Assembly (NCBI GenBank): GCA_937907975.1
Contig: CALEQS010000167.1
Span: 1 to 6,350, forward strand
Source: an uncultured Clostridia bacterium
GTDB taxonomy: Bacteria; Bacillota; Clostridia; Oscillospirales; Oscillospiraceae
DNA length: 6,350 bases
Reading direction: 5' to 3'
Below the pieces are notes generated by a model, which worked only from the letters and a program-made list of their open reading frames with translations, did not search any database and was not told the DNA's origin. This document shows positions 1-6,350 of this stretch, one piece after another. Both the position numbers and the translations under genes were made by a program. Numbering within the stretch: position 1 is the first letter of the stretch; every line of letters starts with the position of its first letter.

Positions 1-1
1 T

Positions 2-27
2 TCTCAGAAATGCTTGCATTTCTGAGA
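2..27. repeat. Perfect inverted repeat (stem-loop 1 of 3) downstream of trpA
   Basis: Arms TCTCAGAAATG (2-12) and CATTTCTGAGA (17-27) are exact reverse complements (11 bp) around the 4-nt loop CTTG. It directly abuts the next stem-loop. Read on the minus strand it is the last of three hairpins after trpA. Its 3' flank lies outside the window, so a T-run that would make it a terminator for the trp operon cannot be seen or excluded. Confidence 0.8.
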
Positions 28-54
28 GAGCTTGTCGAGTTTCTCGACAAGCTC
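28..54. repeat. Perfect inverted repeat (stem-loop 2 of 3) downstream of trpA
   Basis: Arms GAGCTTGTCGAG (28-39) and CTCGACAAGCTC (43-54) are exact reverse complements (12 bp) closed by a TTT loop. There is no spacer to the stem-loops on either side, and no T-run follows it on either strand, so on its own it is not a canonical intrinsic terminator. It may be part of a compound terminator, an RNA 3'-end protection structure, or a dispersed intergenic palindrome. Confidence 0.8.
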
Positions 55-86
55 ACAGCCGCCTTCTCCTGAAGGCGGCTGTTTTT
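55..86 (+). terminator. Intrinsic-terminator-like hairpin 3' of trpA, T-run on the + side
   Basis: Arms ACAGCCGCCTTC (55-66) and GAAGGCGGCTGT (71-82) form a perfect 12-bp GC-rich stem with a TCCT loop. On the plus strand the stem runs into TTTTT (82-86), the classical intrinsic terminator layout, which would stop a rightward transcript coming from a gene left of position 1. On the minus strand the stem starts about 10 nt after the trpA stop codon, preceded by an A-run and not followed by a T-run. It could still contribute to ending the trp transcript together with the two hairpins beyond it. The direction is therefore the uncertain part; the hairpin itself is clear. Confidence 0.65.
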
Positions 87-96
87 ATGGATCAGA

Positions 97-859
97 TTAT
101 CGGATCGCATCTTTCATGGACTTTACATATTCTGTGACAGGCTTGATACTGTCCCGCCCATTGGTTGCGATGAGTTTTACAATGGCGCTGCCCACAATGA
201 CTCCGTCCGCCTTCTGGGCCATTTCTCTGGCCTGCTCCGGGGTGGAAATGCCGAAGCCGACAGCAGCGGGAATGTTCTTTGTCTCTTTGACCAGTTTTAC
301 CATGGCGCCGATGTCCGTGGTGATACTGCTGCGCACTCCGGTGACCCCCAGAGAGGAAACGCAGTAGACAAAGCCCTTGGCTTCTGCGGCGATGGAGCGA
401 ATGCGCGCGTGAGAGGTCGGTGCGATCATGCTGACCAGTTCCAGGCCATATTTTGCGCACAGCGGCTCAAACTCAGCTTTCTCCTCAAAGGGAACGTCTG
501 GCAGGATCAGTCCCTGAATGCCAACCTCAGCGGCTTTGGAGAGAAACTTCTCAGAGCCATAAGAGAATACCACATTGGCATAGGTCATGAACACCATGGG
601 GATGGTGACGGTCTCGCGCAGCTTTCGCACCAGTTCGAATACCTTATCCGTAGTGGTGCCTGCCCTGAGGGCGCGCAGGTTGGCCGCCTGAATGACTGGA
701 CCCTCGGCGGTGGGATCGGAGAAGGGAATGCCCAGCTCAATGAGGTCTGCTCCGGCCTCGGCCATGGCCTTGACCAGGGCCTCGGTGGTCTCCAGATCCG
801 GGTCGCCGCAGGTCAGAAACGGAATGAAGGCCTTTCCGTTCTGAAAGGCGTATGCAATT

Positions 860-867
<8 letters not shown>
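97..867 (-). CDS. trpA: Tryptophan synthase alpha subunit
   Basis: A 256-aa TIM-barrel protein of normal family length. It cleaves indole-3-glycerol phosphate to indole and glyceraldehyde 3-phosphate, and the indole is channelled to TrpB in the cytosolic alpha2-beta2 complex. Visible signatures: IPFLTCGDPD (residues 15-24); the active-site block ELGIPFSDPTAEGP (44-57), with E44 equivalent to Salmonella Glu49; LPDVP (122-126); the phosphate-site loop GVTGVRSS (174-181); and GFGIS (204-208). The start is the ATG at 867, where homology begins and where AGGGGAGG lies 6 nt upstream. The open frame continues to 1044, but that part is antisense-like translation of the trpB end. It overlaps the trpB stop by 8 nt (ATGACTAA). 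Odd point: the second catalytic acid, Asp60 in Salmonella, is Glu (E55) here. This is the last gene of the operon. Confidence 0.97.
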
Positions 868-2044
<1,177 letters not shown>

Positions 2045-2053
2045 GCTAGTTCG

Positions 2054-2059
2054 CTCCTT
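2054..2059 (-). promoter_or_regulatory. Shine-Dalgarno site of trpB
   Basis: On the minus strand AAGGAG lies 9 nt before the trpB ATG. Because trpB is the only gene here not closely coupled to the gene before it, this site must load ribosomes independently, just downstream of the intergenic hairpins. Confidence 0.75.
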
Positions 2060-2087
2060 AGAAGTTTAATGCGTTGAGGTATACCGT

Positions 2088-2126
2088 TTCTCGCCGCCCT
2101 CCCCGAAGGGAGAGGGGCGGCGAGAA
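2088..2126 (-). other. Strong intergenic hairpin with UUCG loop, tal-trpB gap
   Basis: On the minus strand the RNA would fold as an 11-bp outer stem (2126-2116 with 2098-2088, TTCTCGCCGCC against GGCGGCGAGAA), a 3-nt bulge, and a 5-bp inner stem CTCCC/GGGAG closed by the loop TTCG. This gives the extra-stable C(UUCG)G tetraloop. What follows is AAACGGTATACC, not a T-run, so it is not a canonical intrinsic terminator in the direction of the operon. Plausible roles are mRNA 3'-end protection or processing of the upstream segment, or a partial stop that sets trpBA expression apart. The role is inference; the fold is read directly from the sequence. Confidence 0.75.
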
Positions 2127-2128
2127 GG

Positions 2129-2155
2129 TTCCCTCATTTATGGTAATGAAGGGAA
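2129..2155 (-). other. Second, weaker intergenic hairpin in the tal-trpB gap
   Basis: TTCCCTCATT (2129-2138) pairs with AATGAAGGGAA (2145-2155), forming 10 bp with one bulged A (2149) around a 6-nt loop. It lies 2 nt from the larger UUCG hairpin and about 21 nt past the transaldolase stop codon. On the minus strand it comes first, so the two hairpins would fold one after the other in the nascent RNA. Confidence 0.6.
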
Positions 2156-2176
2156 AGGTAGAATAGGGATCAGAGA

Positions 2177-2836
2177 TCAGTCACCGAATACCTTGCGGTA
2201 GTCCTCCTGGAACTTCACGATGCCGGAGTCGGTGAGGGGGTGCTTGGCCATCTGCTCAATGACCTTGAAGGGCACGGTGGCGATGTCGGCACCGGCACGG
2301 GCGCAGCCCAGAACATGAGCGGTGTTGCGCACGGAGGCGGAGATGATCTCGGTATGGATGTCGTCATAGAGGGCGAACACATTGGCGATGTCCTCAATGA
2401 GGGCCAGACCATCCTCGTTGATGTCGTCCAGACGGCCGACGAAGGGGCTGACATAGGTGGCGCCGGCGCGGGCGGCCAGCAGAGCCTGGTTGGTGCTGAA
2501 GATCAGGGTGCAGTTGGTGGGGATGCCCTCGGCGGACAGGATCTTGATGGCCTTCAGGCCCTCAAGGGTCATGGGGATCTTCACGACCATGTGCTTGGGG
2601 TCGATGGCGTAGATCTCGCGGCCTTCCTTGATCATGCCCACGGCATCCTCAGTGGTGGCCTTGACCTCGCCGGAGATCGGACCGTCCACAATACCGCAGA
2701 TCTCCTTCAGGGTCTCGGTATAGTCACGGCCCTCCTTGGCGATCAGGCTGGGGTTGGTGGTGACGCCGCAGATGACACCCATCTCATTTGCCTTGCGGAT
2801 CTCGTCCACATTTGCAGTGTCCAGGAACAGTTTCAT
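2177..2836 (-). CDS. Transaldolase, short TalC/Fsa-type, inside the trp operon
   Basis: A 219-aa TIM-barrel Schiff-base aldolase of the short transaldolase / fructose-6-phosphate aldolase class (about 215-220 aa). Motifs: LFLDTAN (residues 3-9), GVTTNPSL (24-31), GEVKATT (56-62), VVKIPMT (84-90) with the Schiff-base lysine K86, IPTNCT (105-110) and SPFVGRLDDI (130-139). Compared with E. coli FsaA, Gln59 is Glu (E57) and Tyr131 is Phe (F132). Both are the residues found in true transaldolases, so transfer between sedoheptulose 7-phosphate and glyceraldehyde 3-phosphate, giving erythrose 4-phosphate and fructose 6-phosphate, is the likelier reaction. The ATG at 2836 has AAAGGTGA 6 nt upstream and lies 19 nt after trpF, so it should be co-transcribed. 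Codon use is strongly biased (13 of 14 lysines AAG, mostly GCC, ATC and ACC), unlike neighbouring trpC; this suggests high expression or separate ancestry. It is not a known tryptophan enzyme. Confidence 0.93.
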   Translation of the reverse strand: MKLFLDTANVDEIRKANEMGVICGVTTNPSLIAKEGRDYTETLKEICGIVDGPISGEVKATTEDAVGMIKEGREIYAIDPKHMVVKIPMTLEGLKAIKILSAEGIPTNCTLIFSTNQALLAARAGATYVSPFVGRLDDINEDGLALIEDIANVFALYDDIHTEIISASVRNTAHVLGCARAGADIATVPFKVIEQMAKHPLTDSGIVKFQEDYRKVFGD

Positions 2837-2855
2837 GGTAACTCACCTTTTCCTT

Positions 2856-3461
2856 TCATTTCATCCTCCGTACCGAAGCGATAACGGAAGATAATTTACC
2901 TTTATCTTTCACTCCATTGGTCTCAATGCCGCTGGAGAGATCGATCCCATAGGGATGCAGCTGTTTGACAGCTTTGACCACATTGCCGGGGTTCAGTCCG
3001 CCGGCCAGAAAGTAGGGGCGTTCAAAGCCGGAGAGCAGGCTCCAGTCGAAGCACTCACCGGTGCCCTGACCATTGTCCAGCACGATCATGTCGGCATAGC
3101 TGTTCTCTGCGGCCTTTAGGTCGGCGGCAGAAGTGACCTGAAACGCCTTCCAGACCGGACGACCTGTACGTTCCTTCAACGCGCGGATGTAGTCCTCGTC
3201 CTCATGGCCGTGGAGCTGGAGAATGTCCACCACGCGCCGCTCCAGCAGCCCAGCGGCGGTTTCCAGCGGCAGGTCGACGACTACGCCCACGGCCTGAATG
3301 CCGGGATTCAGCAGGCGGATCAGACCCTCAGCCTTTTCGGGCGACAGGCTGCGGCGGCTCTTTGGAAAGCTCAGCACAAATCCGGCGTAGTCGGGCAGAT
3401 ACTGATTCACATAGTCGATGTCCCGCTCCCGGAACAGACCGCAGGTCTTGATCTTCGTCAT
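2856..3461 (-). CDS. trpF: Phosphoribosylanthranilate isomerase
   Basis: A 201-aa TIM-barrel enzyme, normal length for monofunctional TrpF. It carries out the Amadori rearrangement of N-(5'-phosphoribosyl)anthranilate to CdRP. The N-terminal KIKTCGLF (3-10) carries the general base C7. PKSRR (33-37) provides the conserved phosphate-side arginine, LQLHG (81-85) is the family signature, and D129 in LDNGQGTGE is the general acid. AGGLNP (153-158) and DLSSGIE (174-180) form the C-terminal phosphate site. The start ATG overlaps the trpC stop as ATGA (4 nt). The upstream Shine-Dalgarno match is weak (GAGG, 11 nt away), so translation probably depends on coupling to trpC. It is followed 19 nt later by the transaldolase gene, which separates it from its usual neighbour trpB. 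Confidence 0.97.
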   Translation of the reverse strand: MTKIKTCGLFRERDIDYVNQYLPDYAGFVLSFPKSRRSLSPEKAEGLIRLLNPGIQAVGVVVDLPLETAAGLLERRVVDILQLHGHEDEDYIRALKERTGRPVWKAFQVTSAADLKAAENSYADMIVLDNGQGTGECFDWSLLSGFERPYFLAGGLNPGNVVKAVKQLHPYGIDLSSGIETNGVKDKGKLSSVIASVRRMK

Positions 3462-4249
3462 TGGGCAAAGCGCCTCATTTCAGAAAGCATTTTTTTCTTG
3501 TCTCCGGCGCGCATCAGCAGTTCGCCCACTAATGCGGCATCCGCACCGATCCTGCTCAGCTGTGCGATGTCAGAGGGGGCGGAGACGCCGGACTCTGCGA
3601 CATAAATGCGCTCCGGCGGGATGAGATCCCGCAGACGTGCGGCGTTGGAGAAGTCCACAGAGAAATCGTGCAGGTTACGGTTGTTCACGCCGATGATCTT
3701 TGCGCCGGCGGAAACGGCAGAGCGGATCTGATCCGGATCGTGGGCCTCCACCAGCGCGGCGAGCCCCAAGCTCTCACATATAGTAAGATACCGCTGAATC
3801 GTCTCCGTGTCAAGCAGTGCGCAGATCAGCAGAACACAATCTGCCCCCATGAGCCGCGCCTGGTAGAGCTGATATTCGTCCACCGTGAAATCCTTTCGGA
3901 TCATGGGCGTAGAGACCGTGGCACGGATCTGGTTGAAAATTTCATCAGAGCCAAGAAACCACTTTGGTTCCGTCAGGCAGGAGATGCATTCTGCTCCGGC
4001 GGCTTCATAGGCGCGGGCAATGTGCAGATAAGGAAAATCCTCCGCGATGATTCCTTTGGAAGGGGAGGCTTTTTTTACCTCACAGATAAAGCTCATGCCG
4101 TCCTTTGTTAGTGCCCGCTCAAAGGCGGCGCCATTGCCCGGCCCGACCTGCTGGCAGAGCGCCTTCAGTTCCTCCAGACTGTGTGCTTGAGCATCCTGCG
4201 CCACGCGGAGCCGGGCGTAGTCGGCGATGGTGTCCAGAATAGTAGACAT
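3458..4249 (-). CDS. trpC: Indole-3-glycerol-phosphate synthase
   Basis: A 263-aa single-function TIM barrel. It closes the pyrrole ring of CdRP to indole-3-glycerol phosphate with loss of CO2 and water. FICEVKKASPSKG (54-66) contains the catalytic E57 and K59 (Sulfolobus Glu51/Lys53). IRKDF (117-121) contains the catalytic lysine K119, VEAHD (167-171) the glutamate E168, VNNRNL (188-193) the Asn/Arg pair, and AESGV (218-222) the final Glu/Ser pair. All expected catalytic residues are present. The ATG at 4249 has GGGAGGT 4 nt upstream, 17 nt after trpD. It is not fused to TrpF (as it is in E. coli); the two genes overlap by 4 nt instead, which may keep their amounts equal. Confidence 0.97.
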   Translation of the reverse strand: MSTILDTIADYARLRVAQDAQAHSLEELKALCQQVGPGNGAAFERALTKDGMSFICEVKKASPSKGIIAEDFPYLHIARAYEAAGAECISCLTEPKWFLGSDEIFNQIRATVSTPMIRKDFTVDEYQLYQARLMGADCVLLICALLDTETIQRYLTICESLGLAALVEAHDPDQIRSAVSAGAKIIGVNNRNLHDFSVDFSNAARLRDLIPPERIYVAESGVSAPSDIAQLSRIGADAALVGELLMRAGDKKKMLSEMRRFAQ

Positions 4250-4266
4250 AATTACCTCCCAAAGGA

Positions 4267-5289
4267 TCAGGCGTTGCTGGCGGCCGCAAATTCCTCCAGC
4301 TTTTCATTGGCCTTTCCGGTGTCGATGAGTTCTGCGGCCAGTGCGATGCCATCCTGAATGCACTCCGCTTTGCCGGAGATATAAAGGCCGCAGGCGGCAT
4401 TCAACAGGACCACGTCACGCTTCGGACCGGTCAGCTCGCCGGAGAGAATGGCGCGGGAGATCTGAGCGTTGTACTCGGGCTCTCCACCTTCAATGTCCTG
4501 CTTGGTGCCCCGGGTAAGGCCGAAGTCCTCAGGTTGAATGGTGTAGGTTTTGTACCAGCCGTCCTTGAACTCACATACGGAGGAGGGAGCGCTGATGGAG
4601 ACCTCGTCCAGCTTGTCCTGACCATAGACCACCATACCACGCTTGACACCCAGACTGCTCAGCACCTGCGCCATGGGCTGGAGTAGATATTCGTCGTAGA
4701 CGCCCAGCACCTGCATGGTGGGGTGGGCCGGATTGGTGAGGGGGCCGAGAATATTGAACACCGTGCGGAAGCCCAGCTCCTTCCGAATCGCGCCCACATA
4801 CTTCATGGAGGTATGGTAGACCTGGGCGTGCAGGAAGCAGATGCCGGTTTTCTGGAGCACCTGCTCCATCTTGGCGGGTTCCAGCTTGACGTTGATGCCC
4901 AGCGCCTCCAGTACATTGGCCGCGCCGCTCTTGGAGGAGGCCGCCACATTGCCGTGCTTGGTGACCGGCACTCCGGCGGCGGCAATCACAATGGCGGCGG
5001 TGGAGGAGATGTTGATGCTGTGGGCTCCGTCGCCGCCGGTGCCCACGATCTCCAGCGTTTCAAGGCCATTTGTATCAAACTTGATGGCGTGGTTACGCAT
5101 GGCGGCGGCACAGCCGGAGATCTCGTCGATGGTCTCCGCACGGGTGCTCTTGGTGGACAGCGCCGCCAGAAATGCGGCGTTCTGGGTGGGGGAGGTCTGG
5201 CCGCTCATGATCTCGTTCATCACGGCATAGGACTCGTCATAGCTCAGATCTTCCTTCTGAACGATTTTAATAATTGCATCCTGGATCAT
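4267..5289 (-). CDS. trpD: Anthranilate phosphoribosyltransferase
   Basis: A 340-aa protein of usual length. It transfers phosphoribosyl from PRPP to anthranilate in the cytosol. The helical N-terminal domain (about 1-70) ends before the glycine-rich PRPP/pyrophosphate loop GTGGDG (83-88). Then come NISSTAA (93-99), KHGN (111-114), the anthranilate-side arginine in FRTVFN (174-179) followed by LGPLTNPA (181-188), and the Mg-binding pair D228/E229 in LDEVS. The ATG at 5289 is preceded by AGGAGG at 7 nt, and it follows trpG by 17 nt. TrpG is a separate protein here rather than fused to the TrpD N-terminus as in enteric bacteria. The codon mix resembles trpC and trpB. Confidence 0.98.
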   Translation of the reverse strand: MIQDAIIKIVQKEDLSYDESYAVMNEIMSGQTSPTQNAAFLAALSTKSTRAETIDEISGCAAAMRNHAIKFDTNGLETLEIVGTGGDGAHSINISSTAAIVIAAAGVPVTKHGNVAASSKSGAANVLEALGINVKLEPAKMEQVLQKTGICFLHAQVYHTSMKYVGAIRKELGFRTVFNILGPLTNPAHPTMQVLGVYDEYLLQPMAQVLSSLGVKRGMVVYGQDKLDEVSISAPSSVCEFKDGWYKTYTIQPEDFGLTRGTKQDIEGGEPEYNAQISRAILSGELTGPKRDVVLLNAACGLYISGKAECIQDGIALAAELIDTGKANEKLEEFAAASNA

Positions 5290-5306
5290 ATTGATTCCTC
5301 CTGAAT

Positions 5307-5882
5307 TTAAAGCGGTTTGTCAGCTAAAAAGTTTTCAAGAATGCTGCGTCCGTCCGGGGTGAGAATGCTCTCCGGGTGGAACTGGAGCCCATATACCGGC
5401 GCGGTCCTGTGGGCCACAGCCATGACCTCGCCGTCCTCCGTTGCGCCGACAACTTTCAGCGTGTCTGGAATGGTGTCCGGCTTTGCGGCCAGCGAATGAT
5501 AGCGGGCGGCGGGAATTTCCTCCGGCATTCCGGCAAAGATGGGGCAGCTTACATCCAGCTTCACCATAGACTGCTTACCGTGCATGAGCTGCTTGGCGTA
5601 GGTGACGGTGGCGCCGAACACTTCACAGATGGCCTGATGGCCGAGGCAGACGCCCAGGATCGGGATCTTGCCGGTGAAATAGCGGATCACATCTTCGCAG
5701 ACGCCGGAATCAGCGGGTTTGCCCGGGCCGGGGGAGAGGATGATGCGCCGGGGAGCCAGCGCCTTGATCTCGGCCACCGTCAGCTCGTCATTGCGGATGA
5801 CCTTGATGTCCGGATCAATGGAGCCCACCAGCTGATAGAGATTGTATGAAAAGCTGTCATAATTGTCGATGAGTAAAACCAT
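5307..5882 (-). CDS. trpG: Anthranilate synthase component II, glutamine amidotransferase
   Basis: A 191-aa class I glutamine amidotransferase. It hydrolyses glutamine and passes ammonia to TrpE for anthranilate formation. NYDSFSYNL (7-15) is the usual opening and LSPGPGKP (49-56) forms the oxyanion region. The nucleophile is C79 in GVCLGHQAI, and H169/E171 in FHPES complete the triad. LMHGKQS (99-105) is the loop near the glutamine site. The ATG lies 1 nt after the trpE stop (TGACATG), with AGGGAGGG 10 nt upstream inside trpE, so the two subunits are probably translationally coupled. Such subunits may be shared with PabB for folate synthesis. The sequence alone cannot exclude that, but the operon position makes TrpG the primary role. 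Confidence 0.97.
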   Translation of the reverse strand: MVLLIDNYDSFSYNLYQLVGSIDPDIKVIRNDELTVAEIKALAPRRIILSPGPGKPADSGVCEDVIRYFTGKIPILGVCLGHQAICEVFGATVTYAKQLMHGKQSMVKLDVSCPIFAGMPEEIPAARYHSLAAKPDTIPDTLKVVGATEDGEVMAVAHRTAPVYGLQFHPESILTPDGRSILENFLADKPL

Positions 5883-5883
5883 G

Positions 5884-6350
5884 TCAGTCCAGCCCTCCCT
5901 CAGATGCCTTGACCGCGTTTACCACGGCCTGGGCCTTGTTGATGCACTCCTGATACTCGCTTTCGGGCACGCTGTCGGCCACAATGCCCGCGCCGGAGCG
6001 GATGAACACCTTGCCGTTCTTCTTGAAGGCAATGCGGATGGCGATGCAGGTGTCCAGATTGCCGGTAAAGTCGATGTAGCCGATGGCGCCGCCGTAGATG
6101 CCCCGCTTGTTGTTTTCCAGCTCGTTGATGATCTGGCAGGCCCGGAATTTTGGCGCGCCGGACAGCGTTCCGGCGGGGAGAATGGCTTCCACCGCGTCCA
6201 CCGCGTCCTTGTCAGGGCGGATCGTGCCGCGCACTGTGGAACCGATGTGCATGACGTGGGAGTAGCGGAGCACATCCATGTAGCGCTCTACCTCCACCGA
6301 GCCAAACTGACTGATCTTGCCGATGTCGTTGCGGCCCAGATCCACCAGCA
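5884..6350 (-). CDS. trpE: Anthranilate synthase component I, C-terminal part (cut by window edge)
   Basis: About 155 residues of the chorismate-binding catalytic domain; the N-terminal two thirds lie beyond position 6350. TrpE converts chorismate and ammonia (from TrpG) to anthranilate and pyruvate. The frame stays open to the edge, reading LVDLGRND, a core signature of the family. Further on come HIGSTVRG, LPAGTLSGAPK, YGGAIGY, LDTCIAIR and SGAGIVADS, ending with the ECINKA helix. PAGTLSGAPK and DTCIAIR fit TrpE better than PabB, as does the position before trpG and trpD. The GTG at 6345 is the internal valine of LVDLGRND, not a start. The feedback-inhibition site for tryptophan, which involves the N-terminal domain, and the operon leader cannot be inspected here. 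Confidence 0.96.
   Translation of the reverse strand, partial: LVDLGRNDIGKISQFGSVEVERYMDVLRYSHVMHIGSTVRGTIRPDKDAVDAVEAILPAGTLSGAPKFRACQIINELENNKRGIYGGAIGYIDFTGNLDTCIAIRIAFKKNGKVFIRSGAGIVADSVPESEYQECINKAQAVVNAVKASEGGLD

Noticed and set aside
2045..2090. Possible internal promoter before trpB around the palindrome GGTATACC
   Set aside because: A TATACC -10-like hexamer is present, but no acceptable -35 element lies 16-18 nt upstream; that position falls inside the GC-rich hairpin.
2066..2137. 23-codon minus-strand open frame in the tal-trpB gap, considered as a leader peptide
   Set aside because: It has no Shine-Dalgarno site, contains no tryptophan codon, and simply reads through the GC-rich hairpin, giving an Arg/Pro/Gly-rich peptide typical of translated palindromes.
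2045..2176. T-box, TRAP-binding repeats or Trp attenuator in the tal-trpB gap
   Set aside because: There is no T-box consensus (TGGNACC-like), no series of spaced GAG/TAG triplets, and no Trp-rich leader. Any such control is expected upstream of trpE, outside the window.
6343..6345. GTG as a start codon for a short 153-aa protein
   Set aside because: The codon is the valine of the conserved LVDLGRND motif of TrpE, and the frame stays open to the window edge, so this is an internal codon of a truncated trpE.

Overview
The window holds one biosynthetic operon, entirely on the minus strand. Read in the direction of transcription, from high to low coordinates, it is trpE (3' part only) - trpG - trpD - trpC - trpF - a transaldolase-family gene - trpB - trpA. 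It encodes every step from chorismate to L-tryptophan except the N-terminal part of TrpE, which lies beyond position 6350. I see no credible plus-strand gene; the long plus-strand open frames are shadows of the trp genes.

Organism: the DNA is GC-rich, and the gene order is trpEGDCFBA with separate trpG, trpD, trpC and trpF. Most genes have strong Shine-Dalgarno sites of the GGGAGGT, AGGAGG or AAGGAG type, and TrpA carries a GVTGVRSS loop. Together these suggest a Firmicute, most likely a GC-rich anaerobic Clostridia lineage such as the gut Oscillospirales. This is inference from composition and order, not a database match.

Layout: (a) 6350-5884, TrpE C-terminal catalytic part. (b) 5882-5307, TrpG glutamine amidotransferase, 1 nt after trpE. 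(c) 5289-4267 TrpD, 4249-3458 TrpC and 3461-2856 TrpF, with gaps of 17 nt or a 4-nt overlap. (d) 2836-2177, a 219-aa transaldolase of the short TalC/Fsa class, 19 nt after trpF. (e) 2176-2045, the only sizeable gap inside the operon (132 nt), holding two hairpins. (f) 2044-860 TrpB and 867-97 TrpA, overlapping by 8 nt. (g) 86-1, three perfect stem-loops placed back to back; the one next to trpA has a T-run on the plus-strand side.

How the genes work together: TrpE/TrpG make anthranilate from chorismate and glutamine. TrpD adds phosphoribosyl from PRPP, TrpF isomerises the product, TrpC closes the indole ring, and TrpA/TrpB convert indole-glycerol phosphate plus serine to tryptophan and glyceraldehyde 3-phosphate. 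The transaldolase is the unusual member. It can use glyceraldehyde 3-phosphate (the TrpA by-product) and is one route to erythrose 4-phosphate (the precursor of chorismate), so a metabolic link is plausible but unproven. The operon promoter and any leader or T-box control would lie upstream of trpE, outside the window.
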